A stretch of 35,343 bases of DNA from Chitinophagaceae bacterium (GTDB lineage: Bacteria; Bacteroidota; Bacteroidia; Chitinophagales; Chitinophagaceae): positions 1-35,343 of the forward strand of contig JAJTCI010000010.1 of the NCBI GenBank assembly GCA_021323155.1. Reading direction: 5' to 3'. Position 1 is the stretch's first letter. Every line of letters starts with the position of its first letter. The translations under genes were made by a program, and so were the position numbers. The notes under the pieces were generated by a model that did no database searches, was not told the DNA's origin, and saw only the letters and a program-made list of their open reading frames with translations. Positions 10,596 through 20,800 of the stretch are shown here, piece by piece.

Positions 10596-10946
10596 ATGGA
10601 TATACAGAACACACAAAGCCAGATGCGGAAAGGGGTATTGGAGTTTTGCATCCTGTCTATTATCCAGCAAGGGGAAGTATACCCTTCGGATATAGTGGAA
10701 AGGATGAAAGCAGCCAACCTCAATATTCTGGAAGGTACCCTCTACCCTTTGCTAACAAGGTTAAAGAACGCGGGCCTGCTCACTTACCGGTGGGTAGAAA
10801 GCAACAGCGGTCCACCACGCAAGTATTTCCTGATGACCGATAAGGGCCAGGAGTTCTACCAGGAACTGGAAAGAACGTGGAAAGAGCTTGCTGATGCGGT
10901 GCACGCGTTAACCCAACCTGCAACACATACAGAAAACCCAACTTAA
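10596..10946 (+). CDS. PadR-family transcriptional regulator
   Basis: 116 aa; 'LEFCILSIIQQGEVYPSDIVERMKAANLNILEGTLYPLLTRLKNAGLLTYRWVESNSGPPRKYFLMTDKG' winged-helix signature. Confidence 0.95.
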   Translation: MDIQNTQSQMRKGVLEFCILSIIQQGEVYPSDIVERMKAANLNILEGTLYPLLTRLKNAGLLTYRWVESNSGPPRKYFLMTDKGQEFYQELERTWKELADAVHALTQPATHTENPT

Positions 10947-11008
10947 ACCAAAACTGAGCATGGAGCGCGCCTGTCGCGATACACCAGTTAAAAACTAAAA
11001 CAAAAGAG

Positions 11009-13237
11009 ATGAAAAAGGTAATAAACATAAACTTCCAGGGCAGGGTGGTTCCCATCGAGGAGACAGCCTATGACATACTGAAGCAGTATGTTGACAGCCT
11101 TAGCAGGTTCTTTGCCAACGAGGAAGGGAAAGACGAGATCATCAATGATATCGAAGACCGTATTGCCGAGCTTTTTTCCGAGGTATTGAAAAAAGGAAGT
11201 ACGTGCATTACAGATGATGACGTAAACACTATTATCGCCAGCATGGGCAGGCCCGAGGAATTTGAAGCGGAAGAGGCAAGCGTGAAATCACAACTGGGCG
11301 GCGAAGGAAATGCGCATGCAGGCGCCGGGTACCAGTCCGCTACAGCAGACATTCCCCGTGGACGTTTGTACCGTGATATCAATGATAAGATACTGGGTGG
11401 TGTGTGCGGCGGTTTGGCCAACTACCTCCGGATCGATTCTTCATTAGTGCGGATATTGTTCGCCATCATCACGTTCGGTGGTTTCGGTGCAGGCGTATTG
11501 TTGTACGTGCTGATGTGGATCATCCTCCCAAAGCGCGGGCTTGACAGAAACGTGATCAGGAAAAGATTGTTTCGCAATCCCGAAGACAAAGTGATCGGTG
11601 GTGTGGCCGGTGGCCTCGCGGCATATTTCAACATGGCCGTATGGATACCCAGGCTGATCTTCGCCTTTCCACTGGTGATCGGCATTTTCACCTCCATCAT
11701 GCGTAATGCATTCTGGCATTTCGATCCATTCCCCTCTATCGTCTTCGGTTCGTTCGGAGGTACGTTATTCATCGTGTATGTTATACTGTGGGCGGTGATC
11801 CCTGAAGCAAGAAGTGCTTCCGAAAAACTGGAAATGAAAGGAGAGAAAGTAGACCTTAATACAATAAAGACGACCATACAGGAAGACCTCAGTGGTTTTA
11901 AAGCAAGGGCGGAGAAATGGGGTAAAGATGCCGGGGAGCGTGTAGGAGAGATCGGGAAAGAGATGAGTGATACTGTTCGCCAGCAAACAGTGAAAGCGGG
12001 CAGTGAAGCGGGTACCACGGTACGCCGGGGCGGCAGCAGGATCCTTTCAATACTGGGAGTGCTTATCAAAGCTTTTTTCCTGGTAGTAGCCGGTGTGATC
12101 GCATTTTTCATGCTGATGGCGCTGGTACTGGGTTCGATCAAAGGATACGATTTTATACCCCTGAAAGATTTTTTACTTGAAGGTGATGTGCAGCATGGAC
12201 TGGTATGGCCTACTATTATACTGTTCATATTCACGCCGGTTATCGGTCTCATCGTATGGTTGATCAGGCGGTTGATGAAGGTAAAGTCGGGCCGTCATTA
12301 CCTGGGATGGATATTCGGCGGGCTTTGGTTCATCGGCCTGATCTGCGCCATCGTACTGGGCACCAGCATCGGCAGCAATTTCAGCCAGCAGGTATCAGAG
12401 AAGTTTCATGTGAACATGGTGCAGCCTTCTTCACAAACCCTTACGGTAAGGCTTGGTGCCGAACCAGGCAAATTCTATCCCTATACCGTGTTCGATGACG
12501 ACCATGGCAACGATGACATATTCATGCTTACCAAGAATGAAGATTCGATGCTGGTGAAGCGCGTGACGGTTGAGATCGCCAAAAGTGATGACTCCCTGTA
12601 CCATGTGTATATGATAAAGATGTCAAGAGGAAAGTCTGTTCCAACTGCGGAGGAGAGCATGCAGAGAATATCTTTTACCGTAAACCAGGCGGACAGCGTA
12701 CTCTCTCTTCAGAAAGGGTTCGCCATCACGAAGGATTCTAAATTCAGGGATCAAAGGGTGGCGGTGGTTGTGGAAGTACCCGTTGGAAAGAAAGTATTGC
12801 TTGACGAGAACGTTGCCTGGTATGATGATTTCAACCTTGATTTCGACCGGGGTTACGCGAGGAATACCGCGTACGATAAACGTACCTACAGGGTGTATAT
12901 CGGTGTGGCGTATATAATGACCAACTCCGGCTTGGAAAGAGTGAATAAGGAAAACAGGCACGAGGAAGGTTACGATCATGACGCACCCACAGAGAAAACC
13001 AGGGAAGAATTGCTGAGAGAAAAAGAGCAGAACGAAAGAGAAAAGAAACGTATTGACGAAGAATTAAAGAAAAGGACCGATAGCAGCGGTTATCGCTACA
13101 AACCAGCAGCCTCCCTTTATCATCCTAAACCCACGGCTGCTGACTTGCAAGTAACAGGCAGCGAGCCGGCAACGAATAAGCAGCCAGCCAGACATTTTCT
13201 CCTCGGAGACATTTTAATGATGCGGTTCGGCAGCTAA
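11009..13237 (+). CDS. PspC-domain membrane protein with two PspC-like modules
   Basis: 742 aa; 'LYRDINDKILGGVCGGLANYLRIDSSLVRILFAIITF' and 'FRNPEDKVIGGVAGGLAAYFNMAVWIPRLIFAFPLV'; TM segments and an extracytoplasmic C-terminal domain. Confidence 0.92.
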   Translation: MKKVININFQGRVVPIEETAYDILKQYVDSLSRFFANEEGKDEIINDIEDRIAELFSEVLKKGSTCITDDDVNTIIASMGRPEEFEAEEASVKSQLGGEGNAHAGAGYQSATADIPRGRLYRDINDKILGGVCGGLANYLRIDSSLVRILFAIITFGGFGAGVLLYVLMWIILPKRGLDRNVIRKRLFRNPEDKVIGGVAGGLAAYFNMAVWIPRLIFAFPLVIGIFTSIMRNAFWHFDPFPSIVFGSFGGTLFIVYVILWAVIPEARSASEKLEMKGEKVDLNTIKTTIQEDLSGFKARAEKWGKDAGERVGEIGKEMSDTVRQQTVKAGSEAGTTVRRGGSRILSILGVLIKAFFLVVAGVIAFFMLMALVLGSIKGYDFIPLKDFLLEGDVQHGLVWPTIILFIFTPVIGLIVWLIRRLMKVKSGRHYLGWIFGGLWFIGLICAIVLGTSIGSNFSQQVSEKFHVNMVQPSSQTLTVRLGAEPGKFYPYTVFDDDHGNDDIFMLTKNEDSMLVKRVTVEIAKSDDSLYHVYMIKMSRGKSVPTAEESMQRISFTVNQADSVLSLQKGFAITKDSKFRDQRVAVVVEVPVGKKVLLDENVAWYDDFNLDFDRGYARNTAYDKRTYRVYIGVAYIMTNSGLERVNKENRHEEGYDHDAPTEKTREELLREKEQNEREKKRIDEELKKRTDSSGYRYKPAASLYHPKPTAADLQVTGSEPATNKQPARHFLLGDILMMRFGS

Positions 13238-13258
13238 CCTTGGTTGAAGTTGGGAGTA

Positions 13259-13302
13259 CAGAACCCTGTCTTGATCACAGGAGAGGGTTCTTCCCTTTTT
13301 TT
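13259..13302 (+). terminator. Rho-independent terminator after the pspC-like gene
   Basis: AGAACCCT...AGGGTTCT stem (inner CCTGT/ACAGG) followed by TCCCTTTTTTT. Confidence 0.7.
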
Positions 13303-13351
13303 CATCTTCACATTCCGGTTGTTTCAATCGGCCCACCCTTAAACTTATTGT

Positions 13352-13750
13352 ATGAAGGTAATTCTGATCGCAATGGTCGCAGCCATGTTTGCAATGGGCT
13401 GCCGGCATCCCTCTATGGGATTTCGCGCATATTTCTGTACTACATCACTGAAGGCTGACAAACACTACCTCTATATTGATAATGTGAAGCAAGGGGTGTT
13501 GCCCGTGGTTGAAAGTGTACCGGAAGTTGACCAGGCCTATAACAATGACGGGATACTGTTCGCTGCTTTGACCGGCGGGAAGCATACGGTAGAAGTGAAG
13601 GACAGCGGGGGAAAAGTGATCTTTTCGGAAGTGTTGAAAGTGCGCCGTGTAGCGGGTTCAGCCTCCGTAAGCTCAATCGTGAAAAACCCCGCCTGGGATA
13701 CGCGGGTAAAAGTAAAAGACGATCAACTGGTTTTAGCCCTCATTTATTAG
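13352..13750 (+). CDS. Hypothetical lipoprotein
   Basis: 132 aa; N-terminal signal with lipobox 'FAMGC'. Confidence 0.65.
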   Translation: MKVILIAMVAAMFAMGCRHPSMGFRAYFCTTSLKADKHYLYIDNVKQGVLPVVESVPEVDQAYNNDGILFAALTGGKHTVEVKDSGGKVIFSEVLKVRRVAGSASVSSIVKNPAWDTRVKVKDDQLVLALIY

Positions 13751-13752
13751 TA

Positions 13753-13774
13753 AGCACCACACGGTGCTTTTTTT
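13753..13774 (+). terminator. Rho-independent terminator
   Basis: AGCACC-ACAC-GGTGCT followed by T7, directly after the lipoprotein stop. Confidence 0.8.
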
Positions 13775-13823
13775 CTGCCCCCTTCGCTCACTTCTCCTAT
13801 TTTTGCTGCCTAAATTTTTCCCG

Positions 13824-14915
13824 ATGAAGAGCACTCCTTTTACCGGTAAACATATTTCTCTTGGCGCCAAGATGGCCGAGTTCGCTGGATATAATATGCC
13901 GATCAGTTATTCAGGAATCAACGACGAGCATGCGACGGTGAGAAAGAACGCCGGCGTATTCGATGTGAGCCACATGGGAGAATTCATCCTGAAAGGCCCT
14001 GACGCGCTGGACCTTATCCAGAGGGTAACGAGCAACGATGCTTCCAAGCTCAAGCCCGGCCAGGCACAATATAGCTGTCTTACCAACGAACAAGGGGGGA
14101 TCGTCGACGACCTGATCGTTTATTGCATCGAGGAAAACAGTGTCTACATGCTGGTGGTGAATGCTTCGAATATTGAAAAAGACTGGAACTGGGTGAGCAA
14201 ACACAACAACCGGAATGTGGAGATGCATGACATCAGCGATAAGACCTGCTTACTGGCGATACAAGGGCCTAACGCGACCAAGATCCTGCAGCCGCTTACC
14301 GATATCGATATTCTCAACCTTAAATACTACACGTTCGTTAAAGGCACGTTTGCCGGCGTTGAGAACGTTCTGATCAGTGCCACCGGCTACACCGGTAGTG
14401 GCGGTGTAGAGATATACTTCGAGGATAAGGATGGCAGTGCTGATAAGATCTGGGATGCGATCTTCCAGGCCGGATCCTCGCAAGGGTTAAAGCCGATCGG
14501 CTTAGCCGCAAGGGACACGCTGCGCCTGGAAATGGGATATTGCCTTTACGGCAATGATATAGACGATACGACTTCTCCTTTAGAAGCCGGGCTTGGCTGG
14601 ATCACCAAACTGGCGAAGACCACACATTTCACTGCGAAAGAGATCTTGGAGAAACAGAAATCAGAAGGCATCCGTCGCAAGCTGGTGGGTTTTGAAATGA
14701 TCGAGCGCGGCATACCCCGCCACGACTACCTCATCAAAGATGCGGAAGGAAAGGAAATCGGTAAGGTTACCAGCGGGACGCAATCTCCTTCATTGAACAA
14801 AGCGATTGGCCTGGGTTATGTAACGCTTGACAACGCGGGACTGGATACCGAGATATTCATTGATGTACGTAACAACCCCGTCAAAGCGAAGGTGGTAAAA
14901 TTCCCTTTTGTATAA
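13824..14915 (+). CDS. gcvT: Glycine cleavage system aminomethyltransferase GcvT
   Basis: [53 protein letters not shown]...; the ORF track start at 13764 adds 20 unlikely residues and overlaps the terminator. Confidence 0.96.
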   Translation: MKSTPFTGKHISLGAKMAEFAGYNMPISYSGINDEHATVRKNAGVFDVSHMGEFILKGPDALDLIQRVTSNDASKLKPGQAQYSCLTNEQGGIVDDLIVYCIEENSVYMLVVNASNIEKDWNWVSKHNNRNVEMHDISDKTCLLAIQGPNATKILQPLTDIDILNLKYYTFVKGTFAGVENVLISATGYTGSGGVEIYFEDKDGSADKIWDAIFQAGSSQGLKPIGLAARDTLRLEMGYCLYGNDIDDTTSPLEAGLGWITKLAKTTHFTAKEILEKQKSEGIRRKLVGFEMIERGIPRHDYLIKDAEGKEIGKVTSGTQSPSLNKAIGLGYVTLDNAGLDTEIFIDVRNNPVKAKVVKFPFV

Positions 14916-14962
14916 CCAATAACTTTCTCAAGTCCTGAACTTTGAAAATTTGCGCTCCATAA

Positions 14963-15418
14963 ATGCCCGTTATCACACTTACTACGTTGATCAACGCACC
15001 CATCGAGAAGGTCTTTGACCTCGCACGGAGCATCGACCTCCACCAGGAAAGCATGGCACATACCGGGGAGAAGGCTGTGGCGGGAAGATTGTCAGGCCTG
15101 ATCGAAGAAAACGAAACGGTGACCTGGGAAGCACGCCATTTTTTTCGCAAGCGCAGGCTTAGCTCCAGGATCGTTTCAATGCAAATACCGACTTATTTCC
15201 GCGATGAAATGATCGAAGGCGACTTCAGTTCAATTGAACACGATCACTTTTTCCGCGAGGTGACAGGTGGTACCGAGATGAAAGACGTGTTTCGTTACGA
15301 GGCGCCGTATGGCATCTTTGGAAAACTTGCATCTCGGCTGTTCCTTACCGCCTATCTCAAAAAGCTGATCAGGGAGCGAAATGGTATCATCAAAACGCAG
15401 GCGGAATCACATCAATGA
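14963..15418 (+). CDS. SRPBCC-family protein
   Basis: 151 aa; 'LINAPIEKVFDLARSIDLHQESM...GLIEENETVTWEARHFF'. Confidence 0.85.
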   Translation: MPVITLTTLINAPIEKVFDLARSIDLHQESMAHTGEKAVAGRLSGLIEENETVTWEARHFFRKRRLSSRIVSMQIPTYFRDEMIEGDFSSIEHDHFFREVTGGTEMKDVFRYEAPYGIFGKLASRLFLTAYLKKLIRERNGIIKTQAESHQ

Positions 15419-15727
15419 GAGGATGATCCACAGGATAATAATCCCGTCCACCAGTATCAAACCCATCACCAGGTTCCGGAACGTGCGGTTCAGCGAAAGG
15501 TTGCGTGCGGCACCATAACAGATCATCGAGATAATGGTCAGGGCAGCTACGATCAGCATGATCACCGTGGCATCCTGTAAAAAGACAGGGAATTTAGCAG
15601 CATACCGTTCGATGGCTGACCTGACATCGGTGGAGGCGACGAGATTAAACCAGTAGGCGATGTTCGCCAGGATAAATAGCTGTAACAGCAAGCCGATGAT
15701 AAAGTATGCCGTGATGGTCTTCCTCAT
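15407..15727 (-). CDS. Small hypothetical integral membrane protein
   Basis: 106 aa, several hydrophobic helices; start codon overlaps the stop of the AI-2E-type gene (ATGA). Confidence 0.7.
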   Translation of the reverse strand: MRKTITAYFIIGLLLQLFILANIAYWFNLVASTDVRSAIERYAAKFPVFLQDATVIMLIVAALTIISMICYGAARNLSLNRTFRNLVMGLILVDGIIILWIILSLM

Positions 15728-16739
15728 TCTTTTTTGATTTGCTGCCTTGTACTGCGTCTTGTGGCAAACTCGTTAATGTAAATTTTCATCAGTAGCAGGA
15801 ACATGGCAATGACGATGGGTCCGAATATCAGCCCGACGAATCCAAACAGGTTTACTCCAATAATTACTCCAAAAGCCGTGATCAGCGGGTGAACGTCTCC
15901 CCATTTTCTCTGGATCACGATGCGAAATACGTTATCCACCAGCCCGATCACCAGGAACCCCCAAAGTAGTACTGCCGTGCCCTTCCATGAAGGCCCCACG
16001 CTGAACATGTATATGCCGAGCGGAATGTACGCGGCCGCCGCACCTACGAAGGGGAGCATGGAAGTGATGGCGGTGATCACGAACCAAAACCAGGGATCAG
16101 GCACACCGATGATCAGGTAGCCGACGAGGCCGACCACACCTTGCAGGAATGCGATAAGGGGTACAGCCAACGCATTGTTGTACACCAGCATGTTCATTTC
16201 TTTGGCGATGAGGTCGATGTTCTGGTCTTTTAACGGAATGTATTCATATAACATCGTCTCCATTTCCTTGCTTCGTATCAGCTGAGTGACAGCAAGGTGC
16301 TGAATGTGGCACCGAGGATCCGGGGTAATGAATTGGCAATGTAAGCACCGGCCTGTTGGAAATTCTGTTCCGAAAGCAATTCGATCTTGTAGCGTTGTTC
16401 TATCCCGGCAACGAAAGTGTTGAGCGTGCCAAGCACTTCCTGCGAGTGATTGATGGCATAGGAGAGCTTTGTACCCAGCATTGTCACGAGTATCCAAACA
16501 GGTACCAGGACGATGAGGAATGAAAGGAACATCAGCGCAGCGGCCGCGCCACCTCGTCGCCATTTGCGTTTATAAACCAGTTTGTGCATGGTGTTGCGCA
16601 TCATTACATAAAAAGTAATGGCGCCAAGGAAAGATGGGATGTAGACGGAGATCTCGCCGAAGATCACCCAGCCGAGCCCGATCAAAATAGCGAGGTATCC
16701 AATCTGTTTAAGCCGGCTGTTATCGATATATGTTTCCAT
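15724..16739 (-). pseudogene. AI-2E family (PerM/TqsA-like) transporter, interrupted by an apparent frame-changing deletion near 16280
   Basis: N-terminal half METYIDNSRLKQIGYLAILIGLGW...LPRILGATFSTLLSLS* (16739-16278) and C-terminal half ..LIRSKEMETMLYEYIPLKDQNI...FGVIIGVNLFGFVGLIFGPIVIAMFLLLMKIYINEF (to 15724) lie in different frames; the intervening hydrophobic helix (usually like VVMYFILYFM) is missing. Confidence 0.85.
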
Positions 16740-16775
16740 TCATGCGGTATTGCACGAACAAATTAGTCAAATTTA

Positions 16776-17795
16776 TCAGAACCGGCACCGAACCTTGTCC
16801 GCTTCCAGCGAACGATGCGTGAATGGTGCGACATAGGAGGCCGTGAGCTCTAACCCACCGCGCCAGTTAGAAGCAGTGTTCAGTTTGGACACGTTTACGT
16901 CGTAACTCAGGCCAAGACTGAGTTTATATATATCCATCTTTATTACGGGGATAAAAGCGTCGTTCCAACGGTAGAATGCGCCAAAGGCGAGGTTCAGTGC
17001 CTGTTCTTCGTCGTAATTGCGCTGCAACTCCGTCTGGTATAATACGCCGCCAAGGAACTGCCGGTGGCCACCCTGGATAAAAAGGTCACCGAACATGATG
17101 AATCGATTGATCTCGTTCGTAGCATGGTTCACTCCCGCATTGATAACGTATTTATTCTGCAGCGTTGTGGTGCTGTTGTTTTCGTAAAAAGCCACTTTGG
17201 GGCGGTTGAAATGGAATACCGCGGCTCCAACATAAAACCGGGAATCGTCACCGAACCCACTGTTGTAAGTAAGACCAGCACCGGCGTCCCAATAAGTGAA
17301 CCCCGTCCTTGAAAAAATTTGAGCGGTAGCATTGCCGGGGTCAAAGACACCGCCGACAAACTGGTCGCCCATGCGGATCTTGGTAGGATCGAACTGGCTG
17401 GTAACCGGCCCCGCCATAAAAGCCATGGAAAGGAAGTCATCGCGGTTTTCGCTGAGCGATTTGTGATAATTCACTACAGGCAGAAGCTGGGTTCTTTTCA
17501 TCCGTACATCGCCGGCAATATCGTGCGTGGCCTGCAAACCGATCGTTACCCAATCGTTCCATGCGGCGAGTGGAAACTTCACTTCGGCACTCAACGCGCT
17601 GGTCTGGAATGGAACCGTCACGCTTTGCCATTGACTGCGATGCACCCCACTTACGCGTACGTCACCGGTGAATACCCCCGCGAGCGCCGGGTTTCTCAAC
17701 AGTGGCTTCTCGTAAAATTGGGAGAAAGTAAGATCCTGCGCATGCCCGGTCATTACCAGGATAATCATCGAGCAACACCATGCAATTCTTTTCAT
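16776..17795 (-). CDS. PorP/SprF family type IX secretion system membrane protein
   Basis: 339 aa; 'QDLTFSQFYEKPLLRNPALAGVFTGDVRVSGVHRSQWQSV' signature; directly downstream of a type B CTD protein. Confidence 0.93.
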   Translation of the reverse strand: MKRIAWCCSMIILVMTGHAQDLTFSQFYEKPLLRNPALAGVFTGDVRVSGVHRSQWQSVTVPFQTSALSAEVKFPLAAWNDWVTIGLQATHDIAGDVRMKRTQLLPVVNYHKSLSENRDDFLSMAFMAGPVTSQFDPTKIRMGDQFVGGVFDPGNATAQIFSRTGFTYWDAGAGLTYNSGFGDDSRFYVGAAVFHFNRPKVAFYENNSTTTLQNKYVINAGVNHATNEINRFIMFGDLFIQGGHRQFLGGVLYQTELQRNYDEEQALNLAFGAFYRWNDAFIPVIKMDIYKLSLGLSYDVNVSKLNTASNWRGGLELTASYVAPFTHRSLEADKVRCRF

Positions 17796-17865
17796 AATTT
17801 GTTATTTAGCCGGCTTAACCGTTTTCAAATCGTTTACCATACACCATTTGTACTTATCCTCGTTC

Positions 17866-20800
17866 TTACTTAATTATCGCCACGTTTCCTTTATAGGTGT
17901 ATGGAATATCATTTTCGCAAACCACCTCGCAGGTGTACACGTACACATCCGGTGGCGCTGGAATTCCTTTTACTTTTCCATCCCATCCCTGGCTGTCGAT
18001 GTTCGGGGTGAAATTTGCTTTCTCGAACACCAGCTGTCCCCAACGGTTGAACACCCTGAAGCTTTTTATTGACTTCACACCTTTGGCGCGAACCGTTAAA
18101 ATATCATTTATACCATCACCGTCGGGTGTGAACGCATTCGGTATGAAAACCTGGGAACTTTCGCAGAATACCTTGATGCAAACACTGTCACTTCCACTGC
18201 ATCCAAAGAAATTGGTAGCGGTAACGTTATAACAGATATCTTTTTTCGCTGTTGCAACCGGTGTTGGGCAGTTTGCGCAGCTCAGATCGTTCGATGGGCT
18301 CCAGGTCCAAAGTGCAATGGGGCCGTTCGTGACAGTGGGTGCAAGGTTCACGAGCGTACCGGTGGCCACGGTGTGATCGGTTCCTGCATTTACCGTAGGA
18401 TAATTACCCACGCCGATGGTCACGTATGCGGTATCCTGGAAGCAGTTGTGGGCATCATAACCAATCACCCGGTAAATAGTGGTGAAAGTGGGACTGGCTA
18501 CCGGGTTCGGGATATTGGTTGCACTTAATCCTGTCGCGGGGCTCCAAACATAGGTGGTGGCACCGGTTGCATTGAGTTGCCTGGTTTGTCCAATACACAT
18601 TACTGCATCCGGGCCTGCAATGACGTCGATTGGTTGCGGCACCGTTATTAAAATGGTATCCCTGCCTGCACAACCGAAACCGTTGTAACCGGTAACCACA
18701 TATTGGGTGGTTGTTACGGGCGAGGCAATTGGGTTCGGGCAGGTAGTACAACTCAGTCCCGTGAATGGTGCCCAGTCATAGGTGAACGCTCCGGTAGCGT
18801 TCAGTTGAGCGGATTGCCCGCGACAGATCTGCATGTTCGGGTTGGTATTGACAGTGGGCGACGGGTTGATCGTAATTGGTTTTGAGGTTGTGTCATAGCA
18901 TCCGAACGCGGTGCCTACGATCAGTTGACCGTTGAACGTGCCGGCGGATCCATAATTATTAATAACAGTTGGTGAATTGCCCGTCGCCCCGTTACTAAAT
19001 GTCCAATTGTAATAGGTGACCGGGTCATTTGAAGTCACCACGGAATTGTAGGTCACCGGTTGATTTACGCAACCGGTATTGTCACTGACGATCGATACGA
19101 TGGGCTTACTGTCCACTTTTACAAAAACCGGGATGTTGACAGTGTCTGCACAGCCACTCACTCCTTGTGCGATCAGTTGTATCGGCCATGTATTTGTTGA
19201 AGTATATACGTGCACCGGGTGTCTTACCGTGCTATTATTTCCATCACCAAAATTCCATTGCCAGCCATTCAGGCCGAAGTATGACCGTGAAGTATCAGTG
19301 AATGCAACGGTAGTGGTTCCACAAGTCTTCACCTGGCTGTAAACAAAACCCGCGCTTACATATTCTACACGGATCGTATCGGGGCCCTGTAACGTTCTGC
19401 GACATGTTCCCCCTGGTGCGGCGATGAGCTGCGCGGTAGGCACATATATTCCCGGCTGGCTGTATACGTGGTATACAATATGAGCAGTAGTTGAGAGAAT
19501 GGTGCCGTCACCAAAGTTCCATCGAATTGAATCAGTGCCGGTAACAACGGCTTCAAATCGCACAGGCCTGTCACCACATATATACCCGTTATCATAAGTA
19601 AATGACCCATTGGGCCCGGCTGTCACGATCTGTTTGGTGGCAGAATAAGTACATCCATTGATATCTCTTGCCGTCATCGTAACCGTGAACGTACCTACCT
19701 GGGTGAAAGTGTGGGTTACTATGTCTCCGGTATCAACATTGCCGTCACCGAAGTTCCAGGTAGTAAGAGAAGAAGGAAGGCTGTGGTTGGTGAACGTTAC
19801 ATTGAATGGTACACAGGTGCTCACCGAATCAGACACTGAGAAAGATCCGGGCAGCGAAGCTACCACCGTCACCTGCTTAATGATGCTATCAGTACAGGCG
19901 TTGCCGGGACCGTATTGGCGGATACCGATCAGTTTAACATCGTAAGTGCCCGGGGTGGTATAAGCGTGCGTCGGGTTGGTGAGTTGAGATGTTATCCCGT
20001 CATCAAAATTCCATAACAAGCCAGTGATGGTATCACTTTGATTGGTAAAGAACAGTGTATCACCCACACAGATCGGTACCGGCATCACGGTAAAGTTCAC
20101 CAATGGTTTCGCGAAGACAGATATGGTTTCTGTGATGGTGGTGTCGGTACAGCCATTGCTCGCCTGGATCGACACATTGAATGTGCCAACTGTCAGGTAA
20201 GTATGCTGGATCGTATCGATATTATTCGTTGTGCTCAGGAGGTTGCCATCGCCGAAGTCCCAAACAAAATTGGTAGCGCCGGTGGAGTTATTGTAAAAGT
20301 TAACTGTATGTGGCGCGCAGCCGGTTTTCTCATTACCGTTCACAGCTACATCCAGCTCAATTGTCCTGGCAGCCACCACCACGTTATACCTGCCTGTATC
20401 GCTACCGCAATCATTGGTGGCAATGAGCCGCACGTCAAACGTATCCTGCTGTGCGGTATTGTAAGTATGCTGAACCGGTAAGGTGTTGTTGGTGAAGAAA
20501 GGCGCGCTGCCATCTCCGAAATTCCATTGGTAGGTCATATTCGCGCCGAGTGAAATATTATTGAACACGACAGTCAATGGAGAACAACCGTAAGTGATGT
20601 TGGGTGTTATGATCGCTTTCGGTTTGGATCTCACCCGAATATCTACCACCTTAATGATCGTATCGCATTGCGTAAACGCCGCGAGTGACACGTGGTATAC
20701 GGTATCGCCTGCAGTGGGATTTGGCTGAAAGATGATCGTGCCCGGGTTTTGCGCGGATGAGATGATGCCGTTTCCGAAATTCCAATTATAGCTGAACTTG

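Noticed and set aside
11422-12252. 276-aa minus-strand ORF
   Set aside because: Antisense to the pspC-like gene; no recognisable motifs.
15724-16563. Treating 15724-16563 and 16278-16739 as two separate genes
   Set aside because: They encode complementary halves of one AI-2E-type transporter; the upstream part of the 279-aa ORF is an out-of-frame read of the first half.
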